Assembly (NCBI RefSeq): GCF_001939065.1
Contig: NZ_MPSZ01000009.1
Coordinates: 1-64,000 of the forward strand
DNA: 64,000 nucleotides
Source: Exiguobacterium indicum HHS 31
Lineage (GTDB): Bacteria; Bacillota; Bacilli; Exiguobacteriales; Exiguobacteriaceae
Reading direction: 5' to 3'
Shown: piece by piece, positions 26,693 to 36,529 of the stretch
How the letters are laid out: each line of letters opens with the position of its first letter
Position numbering within the stretch: position 1 is the first letter of the stretch
Program-made: the position numbers and the translations under genes
Notes under the pieces: generated by a model
What the model was told of the DNA's origin: nothing
Databases searched by the model: none
The model's input: only the letters and a program-made list of their open reading frames with translations

Positions 26693-26924
26693 TTAATAAC
26701 CTCCATAAATTGCCTTTAATAACCTATAAAGAGGTATTAAGAAGCCTTATAACAACTTTTTATTGGAATTAAATTAAATAATTATGTATTTTTATTTTAT
26801 TTATGTTTTTTATGATATGAAAATTTTTGTTAATAAATTCTTCTCAGAAATAATCATCTTCTTCAATTTATTATTTAAGCTCTCAAAAAGTAAAAAGTGA
26901 CACATCAGCTGTAAAGTTAAACTA

Positions 26925-28160
26925 ATCAATGAGCAGTGGCCCCTTGATTAAAACGTTAGTTAAAGTTATCGATATATTGTAGTTACTCAGTTTAAATAGG
27001 AGAACTATCCATGAACAGATTTATCATTAATACAGATCAACGCAAACAACTTTCCACATCGCCTTCATATCAGATCGCAAATTTTCAAAGGAGAATTTAA
27101 AATTCGAGCGATACTTTCGAATCCAGTTGGTAAGCGCCGATACAATTTGTTCTTTACCCTGTAACATGATTGCTAAGTAAACAACAAACGAAGTAGTGAA
27201 AGTATGGTTCACTACAATTTATATATGGATAAAAGAGTTTTAATGATAAATGTGAAAGATTCAACTTTGACGTTAACCGAAAAAGGAAGCTTCCATCGGA
27301 TGAAGCCTTGGGAAATCTGAAGTACGAACTAAGTACCTTACAGCAAAGAACAAATTTATGGTTTTAAAAGAGAAATGAAGAATTTAAAATAATGACGTGT
27401 GATCACTATATGACCATTATATTTTTTACGAAGGCAATCATTTAACCGATTGCCAAGGCTCTGTATATGCTCATTAAGGTCAATCGCAAGAATTATTTGG
27501 CACTAGCATATTTCTCCTTGCTTGAAGAATGCGATGAAGATCCGTAGGCAGAGCATTTTGCATAAAATGTCTATAGCGACATATAACACTGAGAGTGGAT
27601 CAAACGACTCAAACCGTCAGCTCGATCAGAGAAATAGTAAGATATTTGCTATAGACAACACTTATCTTCGTATTGACTTTATCCAAGTAGTTTATCTCTC
27701 TTATTTGAAAGATTCCGCACCCTTGAAATGATGGCATATTATGAATCTACAAACTTTTATATGAAACCTGCATCATACAAGGAATATACTCGTAGAATGA
27801 CTACACGAGAATATATGCTACTCGCAATTCATAATACATTCCAATGAAGTTCAAATACCTATCCTGCTTATTAATCACGCATTCATGAGTTGGAATGTTT
27901 ATATACATGTCGCATACAGAAAACTGACTGAATAATGTCCTGATCCAAGTATTCTTTGGGTGCTTTAAAGATGTTTCGATTAGTAATTAGTAGCTAATCT
28001 CGATGAAGTATAACTATGATTGTTGCATCTATTGATTATTACAGTAACGAACGAAAATAATGGAAACGACAAAAGATGACTCCGGTACAATACCGAAGTC
28101 ATCTTAATGGCAGCTTAAATCAATTCAAATACTTTTTCTAAACTCTAAAGTTCAGTTTAG
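26925..28160 (+). pseudogene. Degenerate IS3-family element, relic 2
   Basis: The start region (GGAGAACTATCCATGAACAG, 26999-27018) parallels relic 1, and the end retains GATGACTCCGGTACAATACC as in relic 1 (28078-28097). In between are broken transposase pieces, such as TATTCTTTGGGTGC (27949-27962, from SFFGHLK). Riddled with stops. It separates the split-sigma operon from the phospholipase-like genes. Confidence 0.65.
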
Positions 28161-28461
28161 TTACTACATTTTAAAAGTGTTTCGAAAAAATCTAAATTTG
28201 GGATTTATATAAAATTGTCGTGTTAGTAAATTAAAGGTTTTTTTACTCTACTCATTAATCAAAATTTTTAAAGAAGCACCATTTCACGAAATTCTTTTTT
28301 TATGGAATATCGATATTTTAGTCCTATTCATAAGAAATATTAATTAGTTAAAAATAATCATCTTCTTAAATAATTCAAATAGTATAACCTTTATTTTTAC
28401 ACTTATGTGTTACTATATACTAAATACTAAAATTAATTTAGTAATAAAAGGAGGTTTCATC
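28161..28461. other. AT-rich intergenic region
   Basis: About 300 nt without a supported gene, ending in AAAGGAGG before the next start. It probably holds that gene's promoter (TTACAC/TACTAT-like elements near 28397-28416), which I cannot place with confidence. Confidence 0.3.
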
Positions 28462-28701
28462 ATGACAAAAAATCTTGGGTGGATTTCTATTGGGATAATT
28501 ATTTTTACTTTAATTACATTTAGCGTACTTCCAGTCAACGGATTTTGGGGAACAAATTATTTAATTGGTGGTATGCTGTTAGCTTTATTAACTGCTATGT
28601 TTAGTAAAAAAGGTATCGGAAAAAATCTTGCTTTTATAGCAATGGGTATTCTTTTACTTCTATTTGTATTATCAATTTTAGGATTTTTAGGAATCCTGTA
28701 A
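28462..28701 (+). CDS. Small hydrophobic membrane protein
   Basis: A 79-residue protein with three likely transmembrane segments (about 8-25, 32-48 and 55-77) and a short basic stretch (SKKGIGKN). ATG at 28462 follows AAAGGAGG 7 nt upstream; the longer frame is rejected. It is convergent with the phospholipase-like pair and shares the terminator at 28715-28757. No family recognised. A role as immunity protein to a neighbouring toxin is possible because of size and place, but is speculation. Confidence 0.65.
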   Translation: MTKNLGWISIGIIIFTLITFSVLPVNGFWGTNYLIGGMLLALLTAMFSKKGIGKNLAFIAMGILLLLFVLSILGFLGIL

Positions 28702-28714
28702 TATTTTATTAAAT

Positions 28715-28757
28715 ATAAATCCTAGTACATTAGATGACCACTAATACTAGGATTTAT
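28715..28757. terminator. Bidirectional terminator
   Basis: ATAAATCCTAGTA and TACTAGGATTTAT form a perfect 13-bp stem between convergent genes. Confidence 0.75.
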
Positions 28758-28800
28758 ATTTATATTCAATCGATTAATTAATTTGAGAAATTTTTATTTT

Positions 28801-29127
28801 TTACAGTTTAGTCAATGTAGCATGACCTGTCGCATTTTGACTGTAACTTGTCAATCGAAGATACAAATAATCCTTTTTAACTTTAATATTTGACTGATTT
28901 AACGATTGCCCTGGCTGCAAAAACCACTCTTTAACTGGTTCATCGAATCCTGCCACGTCTACAATATGAACACCCATTACTGCATTTGAACTTGTATTCT
29001 TAGCAGAGATTCGTGCCAGACCGTTTGTAAAATTCATTTTTGTTCCATTGACCACTCTATCTCCAATAGCGATAGAAATTCCGTTACTTGATACTAAAGC
29101 CTCTACATCATTTTTATTCTTTTCCAT
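28801..29127 (-). CDS. Unknown 108-residue beta-rich protein next to PLA2-like gene
   Basis: No signal peptide, no cysteine and no membrane segment. The pattern GISIAIGDRVVNGTKMNFTN, then SNAVMGVHIVDVAG and YLYLRLTSYSQNATGHATL, suggests a beta-sandwich. It lies 27 nt after the phospholipase-like gene in the same operon and has a GGAG-type site. It may be a partner, carrier or immunity protein. I do not recognise the family. Confidence 0.6.
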   Translation of the reverse strand: MEKNKNDVEALVSSNGISIAIGDRVVNGTKMNFTNGLARISAKNTSSNAVMGVHIVDVAGFDEPVKEWFLQPGQSLNQSNIKVKKDYLYLRLTSYSQNATGHATLTKL

Positions 29128-29154
29128 TTTTTTATCTCCTTCTCCTTTTTTTTA

Positions 29155-29904
29155 TTAGCAAACAAAGCACATTACTGCTTCTACTACAGGTGTATTAAAT
29201 GTTTTACCTGCTGCTTGAGCACAGTCACATAATCTTTGATCACAGTAACAGTTAGGGTAACTTACACCTCGTTTTGTATAACAGCAATCATGTGTTTTAC
29301 AGCAATTATCTAGTCCATTAATTCCTTTTTTAGTTGAAGTACAAGCTGACGAACCACCACAAGCTTGACCACACCAAATATAACCTCCAGCTAAACAGCC
29401 ATCAAAAACACCATTTGCCTCTACATCTCCATTTAACATTCCAGGTACATAATCTTGATAAAAAGGAAACTCACTTTCTTCTTTATCATTTTTTTCTTTA
29501 TACAAGGCGATTAATTCTTGATCAAAAGTCGATTCTGAAAACTTAATATAATTTTCGCTTCGAGCAGTATAATTATTCAATGTAACTTCATCATTATCTT
29601 CGTTATAATATTCACCTACAAAAAAGTCATTTTGAGTCGATAAATCATTATTTCGATATCGAGTAATATAACGAATCTTTACATTGCTGGCCACTTCAAA
29701 ATAAATCGATTTTGCAGTTACAACATCTTCTTCTTTTTTCGCATCAAACTCAATTGCTTGAATGACTTTTACTTCTTGAGGATTAAATTCAAATTTTTGT
29801 TTATGATTCATTTCTTCAATTAGATTTTTTAACTTCTTATTTTCTTTGATGTCATGTAGAATAAATTTAATTTCTTGTTCTTCTAACCGTTTACCGATAA
29901 GCAT
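29155..29904 (-). CDS. Protein with C-terminal phospholipase A2-like domain
   Basis: A 249-residue protein in two parts. Residues 1-165 are an unfamiliar charged region without signal peptide. Residues 173-249 are Cys-rich and carry CGQACGG (calcium-loop-like), then DNCCKTHDCCY with the His205-Asp206 pair and CYCDQRLCDC with Asp222. CCxxHDxCY is the active-site signature of secreted phospholipase A2, which cleaves the sn-2 ester of phospholipids with Ca2+. The first gene of a two-gene operon, flanked by IS3 relics. A toxin or interference role is plausible. The N-terminal half may be a leader or delivery domain. Confidence 0.7.
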   Translation of the reverse strand: MLIGKRLEEQEIKFILHDIKENKKLKNLIEEMNHKQKFEFNPQEVKVIQAIEFDAKKEEDVVTAKSIYFEVASNVKIRYITRYRNNDLSTQNDFFVGEYYNEDNDEVTLNNYTARSENYIKFSESTFDQELIALYKEKNDKEESEFPFYQDYVPGMLNGDVEANGVFDGCLAGGYIWCGQACGGSSACTSTKKGINGLDNCCKTHDCCYTKRGVSYPNCYCDQRLCDCAQAAGKTFNTPVVEAVMCFVC

Positions 29905-30226
29905 AAATTAACATCTTCCCTTCATTTTATTATCAGCTGATATTATAGAAAGAAGTTTATAGTAGAACATATACAACCTATTACATCTACTTTTTCTTAT
30001 TTATTAATGTTTAAAGTCTTTCAACAAATGTCAGATCAAGTTTTTGTACTCATATTAAAAATATAACCAAGCTATTCTCATTCAAAATAAATCAAAAAAT
30101 GACTTAATCCGATTATGAACTGAACCCCGAATGATAAACACTTATAAAAAAGTGTATCATTCGGGGTTTTTCGTGTGCATACGAATCGCTATAATGAACC
30201 TATTCATTCAGACGGGAGAAACAACC

Positions 30227-30652
30227 ATGAGTAAAATCACCTTCACTATGACTCAAATCAACCAGCTCGAAGAAAATCCGAACGTCGCTTCCGTATCAGA
30301 ACGTTCAATCCAGTACACGGCCGAGTTCAAGGTCAAAGCTGTACGTGAGAATATGGAAGGAAAAGGACCTCAACAAATCTTCACGGAGGCTGGATTCGAC
30401 CTGACGGTGATCGGGAAACGAAAAGCGCATTCCGCGTTGATTCGCTGGCGCCAAACGTTCCGAAAAGACGGAGAGGAGGGTCTCCGGAACGACAAACGTG
30501 GAAAGGCTCTGGGAGGCGGACGCCCGAAGACAGACGAGTCGATGGAGAGACGGTTGGCGAAGGCAGAGGCACGGATCAAATACCTGACGGCAGAGAACGA
30601 GCTCTTAAAAAAGCTAGAGCAGTTAGAGGGGCAGGCGAAACGTACGAACTGA
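30227..30652 (+). CDS. IS3-family transposase OrfA
   Basis: A 141-residue helix-turn-helix protein (QYTAEFKVKAVRENMEG, ALIRWRQTFRKDG) with a C-terminal leucine zipper (KAEARIKYLTAENELLKKL). It binds the IS ends. A slippery A6G run at 30607-30613 lies in the zipper, where IS3 elements make an OrfAB fusion by -1 frameshifting. ATG at 30227 follows GGGAGAAAC. The frame is intact. Confidence 0.85.
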   Translation: MSKITFTMTQINQLEENPNVASVSERSIQYTAEFKVKAVRENMEGKGPQQIFTEAGFDLTVIGKRKAHSALIRWRQTFRKDGEEGLRNDKRGKALGGGRPKTDESMERRLAKAEARIKYLTAENELLKKLEQLEGQAKRTN

Positions 30653-31550
30653 CACCAGCAGAGAAATATCAGGCCATCAACACCGTCATCCGCATCGCAC
30701 AGATTAAGAATCTCGTCTGCCCACTATGTGAGATTGCCGGAGTGACCGCAGTGGCTATTACGCTTGGTTGAACCGTGCCGAGGCGGATTCCCTTCGGGAA
30801 GAGCATGATTATCTAGATGCGACACTCCTCAAGAAAATCCATGATAGCCACAAAGGCAAAGTCGGTTATCGGAGGCTGTACATGGAGGTGTTCGCTACCC
30901 TCGGTTTCCCGATCAACCATAAACGGATTCTTCGGCTGATGCGCAAATATAACACCGTGACCAAAATCCGGAGGATGAACTCTTATCACAAGCTCTCTCG
31001 GGCGACGCACGCCGCGTCGTGCCGAACCGATTGAACCGCGAGTTCCCGGCAGAGCGAGCCCGGGAAGGTATTCGTGACCGATATCACCTACCTCCCTATC
31101 GCCTCCGGCGAGAACGTCTATCTGTCTTGTGTGAAGGACGTCGCCACACGCGGGATCGTGGCACACCAATTGTCCACGAGTCTTCACATGGACCTCGTCT
31201 TTCAGACGATGAAAAAGCTCGAAGAGCATCTCCAAGAGAAGCGACATCCCGAGGCGATGATTCATTCAGACCAAGGCTTTCACTACACCCATCCGAGCTA
31301 CCAGCGACTCATTGGCGACCTCGGACTGGTTCAGTCCATGTCCCGTCGGGGCAACTGTCTCGACAACGCACCGATCGAATCGTTCTTCGGTCATTTGAAG
31401 GACTATGTCACCAACCGTTCGTGCGAATCAATCGAGGAGGTCCGAGAGATAGTCGGGGACTACATCAGCTATTACAACTGCGAGCGCGGTCAATGGAACC
31501 TAAAAAAGATGACCCCGAAACAATATCGGAACCATCTGATCGCAGCGTAG
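30630..31550 (+). pseudogene. IS3-family transposase OrfB, frameshifted
   Basis: The DDE integrase is recognisable in pieces: ELTPAEKYQAINTVIRIAQ, then SGYYAWLNRAEADS..., VGYRRLYMEV, VFVTDITYLPIASGE, AMIHSDQGFHYT and NCLDNAPIESFFGHLK. A single-base loss near 30750 (GTGACCGCAGTGGC) and further shifts between 31010 and 31070 (after SYHKLSRAT) break it into at least three frames. The Asp, Asp and Glu regions all remain, so the damage is recent. The element cannot move by itself. Confidence 0.85.
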
Positions 31551-31633
31551 AAAACTTGGTCTTTTTATTAAACTGTCCATTTTACGGGGCTCAGTTCATT
31601 AAAAAGGACAAGTCATTTTTGATTTATACTTAT

Positions 31634-32275
31634 TTAAATAAATGGAATTCTTCTTTCAATCGTTCTCAAATATTTTATAGAAATCCATGTGCATATACTT
31701 AAATAGATCAAAGTAACAAATAAATTTATAATAATTATTTTGATGGTAAATTGAGTATCAAAATAAAAAATATGTGGCCATGGAATTAATTTCCCACCCG
31801 TCAACCCCTCTGATCCACAGTACATAATTACTATTAGTAAAGACACCTCAACACTTTTAAAAAGTATACTACTTAAAAATGAAGTAATTGATAGTATCAA
31901 GGACTGAGTAAATAATAATAAAAATAAGCTGATAAAAGAAAAACTTTCGCTCTTAATACAAAATATAGTAACTAAAATAATGATCAATAGTGAAAATAGG
32001 CTTATAAAATAAGCATTATATTTAGCAATTTTTTGACTTGGTAGTTGAATCATTATTTCTTCTGAATTTTCATGATAGAGACTGTACACTAAAAGTGACG
32101 ACCATAATGAAATTGACGGAACAAAAATGATCTGAAGAACTAAAAAGAACTGTGCATCAAATTTAGAGTTATAGAAACCTAAAAGATAAATCATTAATGA
32201 TAAAGCTATAATAATAGGAATATAAAAATTAAAGCCAATACTTTTAATTTGAAATTTCACTAAACTGTTCACCAC
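31634..32275 (-). CDS. ABC exporter membrane subunit (ABC-2-like)
   Basis: A 213-residue protein with six predicted transmembrane segments, few charged residues and a short C-terminal basic tail. It overlaps the ATPase gene by 32 nt and is the last gene of the operon secreted peptide, large permease, ATPase, permease. The topology fits an ABC-2 type permease, though I see no signature. Its likely role is to pair with the ATPase to export the upstream peptide or to give immunity. Confidence 0.7.
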   Translation of the reverse strand: MVNSLVKFQIKSIGFNFYIPIIIALSLMIYLLGFYNSKFDAQFFLVLQIIFVPSISLWSSLLVYSLYHENSEEIMIQLPSQKIAKYNAYFISLFSLLIIILVTIFCIKSESFSFISLFLLLFTQSLILSITSFLSSILFKSVEVSLLIVIMYCGSEGLTGGKLIPWPHIFYFDTQFTIKIIIINLFVTLIYLSICTWISIKYLRTIERRIPFI

Positions 32276-33146
32276 CTAGCTCTTTAATAATAGATACATA
32301 ACCATCTACAAAACGAGGATTTACTGCTACCGCGCCTCCTGGATTTTCTGTAGAAATAATTTTCACTTTTATTGTATCTATATTGATCTCATCAACTTCA
32401 ATAACCATATATTTATTTAATATTTCATTTAAACTATCATGATTTATTTTCATTTCCCAAACTAACCCTTTCGCATAGCTAGCAAGCGCTTGGGGGGTTG
32501 ATTCAACAAGTAATTTCCCCTCTTTAATGATCCCTACTTTTGTACATAAAAATTCAATATCTTCTACAATATGCGAAGAAATAATTACAGTTTTTTCTCT
32601 AGAAAGTTCCTTCAATAAGTTTCTAAAACGTATTCTTTCGTAAATATCTAATCCAGATGTCGGCTCGTCAACTATGATAATTTGAGGATCAGTTAAAAAT
32701 AATTGTGCAATCCCAAGTCTTTTTCTCATTCCACCAGATAAATTTCCAACTTTTTTAGTTTTTGATTCAAGTAAATTTACTTTTTTTAGTACATAATCAA
32801 TTCTCTTTGCTCTTTCATCACTATTTTTTAACCCTTTAAGTATTGCAATATGATTTAAACAATCTTGTACAGTTGCTTTCGGGTATAAATTAAAATCTTG
32901 TGGAAGATAGCCAATCAGATTCCGAATGTCTTTAATCTTCTTAGGTTTTATACTAAGATCATCTGAATGCTCTAAGTCAATCGTTCCATTATCAACACTA
33001 ATAATGCCTGCAATAGCTCTCATCAATGTTGTTTTTCCAGCACCGTTTGGTCCAATTAACCCGTATATTCCTTCAATATTTAGTGAAACATCATCTAAAA
33101 TACTTTTTTTATTTTTGATTTTTGAAATGTTTTTAATATAAATCAT
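32244..33146 (-). CDS. ABC transporter ATP-binding protein
   Basis: A 300-residue ATPase: Walker A GPNGAGKTT at 32-40, Q-loop LPQDF, signature LSGGM, Walker B IIIVDEPTSGLD and H-loop SSHIVED. The C-terminal 80 residues form an extra domain of unknown role. The start ATG overlaps the upstream permease gene by 4 nt. It powers the transporter formed with 33143-35227 and 31634-32275. The export-type family is common in bacteriocin and antimicrobial self-protection operons. Confidence 0.93.
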   Translation of the reverse strand: MIYIKNISKIKNKKSILDDVSLNIEGIYGLIGPNGAGKTTLMRAIAGIISVDNGTIDLEHSDDLSIKPKKIKDIRNLIGYLPQDFNLYPKATVQDCLNHIAILKGLKNSDERAKRIDYVLKKVNLLESKTKKVGNLSGGMRKRLGIAQLFLTDPQIIIVDEPTSGLDIYERIRFRNLLKELSREKTVIISSHIVEDIEFLCTKVGIIKEGKLLVESTPQALASYAKGLVWEMKINHDSLNEILNKYMVIEVDEINIDTIKVKIISTENPGGAVAVNPRFVDGYVSIIKELGGEQFSEISN

Positions 33147-35227
33147 TTGTTACCTCCTGATTTAATCAATTGATTTTTTAATTGATACCATGTGAGTTCT
33201 TTGTTCATCATTAAATCGTTCCATCTTCTTAATAATCTTGCAGCTTTGTCATCATCACTTGTGCTAATAAAGTTGATTATTTCTTCAATATATTTTTTAT
33301 TTTTTTTAGATTCATTGTCATATACTTCACTGATCCAAAAATCACCTTCCGAATACTCTTCTTTTGCTATTTTATGCATTTTATTAATGTAATTTGTTGT
33401 TAAGACATTAAATATGATTGGAATATTGTCATTTTCGGTATAGTTATTTTGTATTTTCCATGTCATAGCACCTACGAGTTGATATGAAATATCTTTGCTC
33501 ATGATATCAAAAGTTAATTTATTGTGATGTTCATAAGGACTTACTAAAATAAATAGATTTTTGTTTTTTTGGTACCACATAGTTTCTGTAGGTAAAACAT
33601 CATTTGCGCCTCTTCCAGGTACAATATAAATATTTTCAGGAAATTTATAAGCTTTTTTATGAAAAACTTGATTTATAAGATTAAATGTCTCTCTTAATTT
33701 GTCAATGTATTTAGCTATAGTCTCAATATTATTTTCCCAAGTAATCGGGTACACAACACGATAATTATTAATGGTTTTGTCTTTGAGCTCACCATAAATA
33801 ATGTTTATCCCGCTATCACTTGTTATTTGATACGTATTATTGTTTTTTTCTCCAAGACTATCCATTAATTGAACGTTGCCATTCAATTTTAAATTGAACT
33901 TTATTTTTGATGTATCATACACTGATAATCGCATATTTGAATTGTAAACACTTTTCATTGCAGGATTTACTGATTTTACAGGGTACCACGAGAAATAAAA
34001 TGGTAAGTATGCATGTGATGCTTTAGCTTCCATAAACGGAGATGAACTACCTTTATAATTAATAACAATGGACTTTGTCGGTCTATCTAAGTAAATTTTT
34101 AAAAAGTCCTTATCTTGCTTAAATCTAACTACTTTTCTCTCCTCATCTTTTATAGAAGATACAGAAAATTGATGATATAAAGAAAAAACTTTTTCACCCT
34201 TTTCTTCGTCTTTAAAGTAAATCTTCACTTCGCTTTTTAACTGATTCTCAATGCTCAATTGAATATCGTATTGTTTAATGTCGTAATCAAAGTTCTTTAA
34301 CGAGTTTACTTTTTCAGGAGTATAGTTGTAATAGTAATCCAACTCGTTGATATTTCTTTTGTTAAATTTTTCAGGTGTAATTTTTTCATTTTTTTGAAAA
34401 TTTGAAAATCCTACTACTAACACCGGTATAATGAGCGTTAGTGCTAAACTTTTTTGGAATTTAAAAAACGAATACGAATTATTAAATAATTTGATTGCTA
34501 TTAATAGAAACAGCATTAACGTCCAAACGTATTTATTTGTTAGATCTCCTTGCGGAAATAAAAACCCGCTTAATGCGTTGTAAGACATTTGAGGATTATC
34601 AATTCCAAGATGAATAAAGGCAGGGATCTCTTTCACGCCGAGTATATTAAAAAATGGTTCTAAAACATAAACGTTTGTAGGAGAAAGGACCAGCCATATT
34701 AAAATTAGTACGGAATAATTAATTTTACTATTTGAAATTTGTCCGATGTAAAATCCAATTAAAGAAATAATTAAATTTGGGAAGAACCAATACAGCATAA
34801 TAAATTTGATTGAGTTAACGTAGATTTCTGATTCTCTGTATCCTGAAAAATAGAATATCATCAATATTATCAGTGTAGATCCTACTGAGAATAAGATGTT
34901 ATTTACAAATACAAAGAAATAATTTGAAATACTTTTGACACTTATACTATTAGGTATCGAGCTAAAAAAGTTATTAATATCTTCTTTTGTTTCAGTAATT
35001 GCAGCATGATAACCTAAAAAAACAAATACTAGCATGCTCCCCTGTATTAAGAAAGACGACAATTGTAGAAAGTTCCCGGGGTTAGAGATCTCGGACAACG
35101 TGTATGTATAGATCATTATTGATAGATAGATAAAGCCAAAAAGTGAAGATACGATAAATAATGGATTTTTGTAATTAATCTTTGAATAAAATACGAATGA
35201 ATTTATGATTTTCTTCAAATTATTCAC
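33143..35227 (-). CDS. Large ABC permease with degenerate M1-peptidase-like domain
   Basis: A 694-residue protein. Residues 1-280 contain about six membrane segments with ABC-2 features. The remainder is extracytoplasmic, with a beta-rich part and an alpha region that resembles M1 aminopeptidases fused to ABC permeases. Where an active HExxH would stand the sequence reads MSKDISYQLVGAMTW, so the zinc site is lost and catalysis is not expected. It is 60 nt downstream of the secreted peptide gene and overlaps the ATPase gene. It may act as a binding or export platform for the peptide. Confidence 0.65.
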   Translation of the reverse strand: MNNLKKIINSFVFYSKINYKNPLFIVSSLFGFIYLSIMIYTYTLSEISNPGNFLQLSSFLIQGSMLVFVFLGYHAAITETKEDINNFFSSIPNSISVKSISNYFFVFVNNILFSVGSTLIILMIFYFSGYRESEIYVNSIKFIMLYWFFPNLIISLIGFYIGQISNSKINYSVLILIWLVLSPTNVYVLEPFFNILGVKEIPAFIHLGIDNPQMSYNALSGFLFPQGDLTNKYVWTLMLFLLIAIKLFNNSYSFFKFQKSLALTLIIPVLVVGFSNFQKNEKITPEKFNKRNINELDYYYNYTPEKVNSLKNFDYDIKQYDIQLSIENQLKSEVKIYFKDEEKGEKVFSLYHQFSVSSIKDEERKVVRFKQDKDFLKIYLDRPTKSIVINYKGSSSPFMEAKASHAYLPFYFSWYPVKSVNPAMKSVYNSNMRLSVYDTSKIKFNLKLNGNVQLMDSLGEKNNNTYQITSDSGINIIYGELKDKTINNYRVVYPITWENNIETIAKYIDKLRETFNLINQVFHKKAYKFPENIYIVPGRGANDVLPTETMWYQKNKNLFILVSPYEHHNKLTFDIMSKDISYQLVGAMTWKIQNNYTENDNIPIIFNVLTTNYINKMHKIAKEEYSEGDFWISEVYDNESKKNKKYIEEIINFISTSDDDKAARLLRRWNDLMMNKELTWYQLKNQLIKSGGNK

Positions 35228-35251
35228 ACCTTCTATATGAAATTAGTATAA

Positions 35252-35282
35252 TAAGACCTTTCTAATTATTAGAAAGGTCTTA
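35252..35282 (-). terminator. Hairpin between peptide gene and transporter genes
   Basis: TAAGACCTTTCTAA and TTAGAAAGGTCTTA form a perfect stem. The T-run is poor on the minus strand, so partial termination or mRNA stabilisation is likely. That would give more peptide mRNA than transporter mRNA, a common arrangement in bacteriocin operons. Confidence 0.6.
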
Positions 35283-35287
35283 TATCA

Positions 35288-35680
35288 TTAATCTGTAATC
35301 TTTACAGTTCCGCGGATATCTTTAGAACTATATTCTGCCCATGCTTCTGCGTAATATGTGGATGGTGCTGGAGAAAATGATGATTTTACCTCTGTAACAG
35401 GGCGAGCATAGCTAGTATGAACAGTTGGATCAGGTAAAACTACAATACTTTTTTTAGCGTATCCGATTAATTGGAATGGTCCTCCACCGCTATTAGTTAC
35501 TGTCATACGTGACGAGCCATCGTGAATATTAATTTTTCCGCCCTCAGCACTTGCTGTATAGTTTAGTGATGCTGTAGATGTTGCTGCTGAAACACTCGTT
35601 GTTGCTAGTAAAACTGCCAATGCACCTAGTGCTAACATTTTAGGTGCAGTTTTTTTGTTGCTAACTGCTAAATTAACCAT
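35288..35680 (-). CDS. Secreted 130-residue protein, candidate bacteriocin
   Basis: An N-terminal signal peptide ends near residue 33 (LAVLLATTSVSAA). The mature part of about 97 residues is Ser/Thr/Gly-rich and without cysteine: SAEGGKINIHDGSSRMTVTN, then PSTYYAEAWAEYSSKDIRG. Size, operon place before a permease/ATPase/permease set and the hairpin after the gene recall lactococcin 972-type loci, but sequence similarity to that family is not evident. An AGGAGG precedes ATG. It could also be a surface or matrix protein. No immunity gene is obvious, so the transporter may provide protection. Confidence 0.6.
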   Translation of the reverse strand: MVNLAVSNKKTAPKMLALGALAVLLATTSVSAATSTASLNYTASAEGGKINIHDGSSRMTVTNSGGGPFQLIGYAKKSIVVLPDPTVHTSYARPVTEVKSSFSPAPSTYYAEAWAEYSSKDIRGTVKITD

Positions 35681-35797
35681 TTGTCTATTTCCTCCTTTTA
35701 GTTTTTATAAGAACGTTGTCTTATGTCTTAAAAAGAGGTAATTTATACGATAATAACAACTTGCTGATTAAAATGTCGTTTTTAATTTTTTATTACA

Positions 35798-36529
35798 TTA
35801 AACTAATGGATTTGTTTCTTTAGTATCTACTGGTGAAGTTTTAGTCATTGCAGATTCAATTTCAACTGAAAGTTTCTTCTCATTTTTTCTTTCCTCTTGA
35901 TCTAAAATAGTGACAGTTTCTCTTGAACGATCATTTAGCCACTCGATTTGAATTTCCCTTAAAAAACTAATCAATGTAGCCACACGATCTGCATACAAAT
36001 TAAAAAATGGCTCACAAATTTTTAAGATAGCATGTATCACTAAGGCGGCAAAAAAATAGATTACAAAATATAAAGCTAATGTTTCATTAGTGACTTGCCC
36101 CTTATTGGAAAGAGTCGAAATTAAGGTGACGCCTAGAACGACGAATGGAAAAGCGACACCTAACTGTTTCTGATTTCCATCTCGCTCTTCAGTTAATGTT
36201 TTTATAAGTACATCAAGTTGAGCACTGTTAACTATACTTTCTTCATTTAACTGTTTTTTTAATGCTATTTTGTATTCCTCATTCTTATTTACAAAAAAAT
36301 CTGTTTCTCTTTCTAAATAATTAAAGTAACGATATGTTCCTATCGCAAAACCAGCTGGTAGTATCCATGAGACAAGAAGTACAAAATAATTAGATAATAG
36401 TGGGATAAGAAGAATGCTCACTAAAAAACCACATAATAAAAGAATACTAAATAAAAACTCTTTCGTTTTAAATCTCTCTTTAGTCTTTGGATTGTAATTA
36501 TTTTGATGGAATATAATCAGTTTTCGCAT
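35798..36529 (-). CDS. Membrane protein of unknown function
   Basis: A 243-residue protein with four predicted transmembrane segments (about 26-46, 48-66, 122-140 and 150-170) and a charged cytoplasmic loop and tail. It is in the same direction as the candidate bacteriocin operon and lies upstream of it. It overlaps the lacI relic. No family recognised. It might be regulatory or immunity-related by position only. Confidence 0.6.
   Translation of the reverse strand: MRKLIIFHQNNYNPKTKERFKTKEFLFSILLLCGFLVSILLIPLLSNYFVLLVSWILPAGFAIGTYRYFNYLERETDFFVNKNEEYKIALKKQLNEESIVNSAQLDVLIKTLTEERDGNQKQLGVAFPFVVLGVTLISTLSNKGQVTNETLALYFVIYFFAALVIHAILKICEPFFNLYADRVATLISFLREIQIEWLNDRSRETVTILDQEERKNEKKLSVEIESAMTKTSPVDTKETNPLV

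Larger units (their letters stand above)
30116..31598 (+). mobile_element. IS3-family (IS150-like) insertion sequence, about 1.48 kb
   Basis: Ends TGAACTGAACCCCG (30116) and CGGGGCTCAGTTCA (31585-31598) are imperfect inverted repeats. Inside are orfA and a frameshifted orfB. GC content is far higher than the surroundings, so arrival is recent compared with the two decayed relatives at 23.3 and 26.9 kb. Confidence 0.85.

Noticed and set aside
35288-35680. Assignment as a true lactococcin 972 family member
   Set aside because: Size and operon resemble that system, but the mature sequence shows no recognisable family motif.
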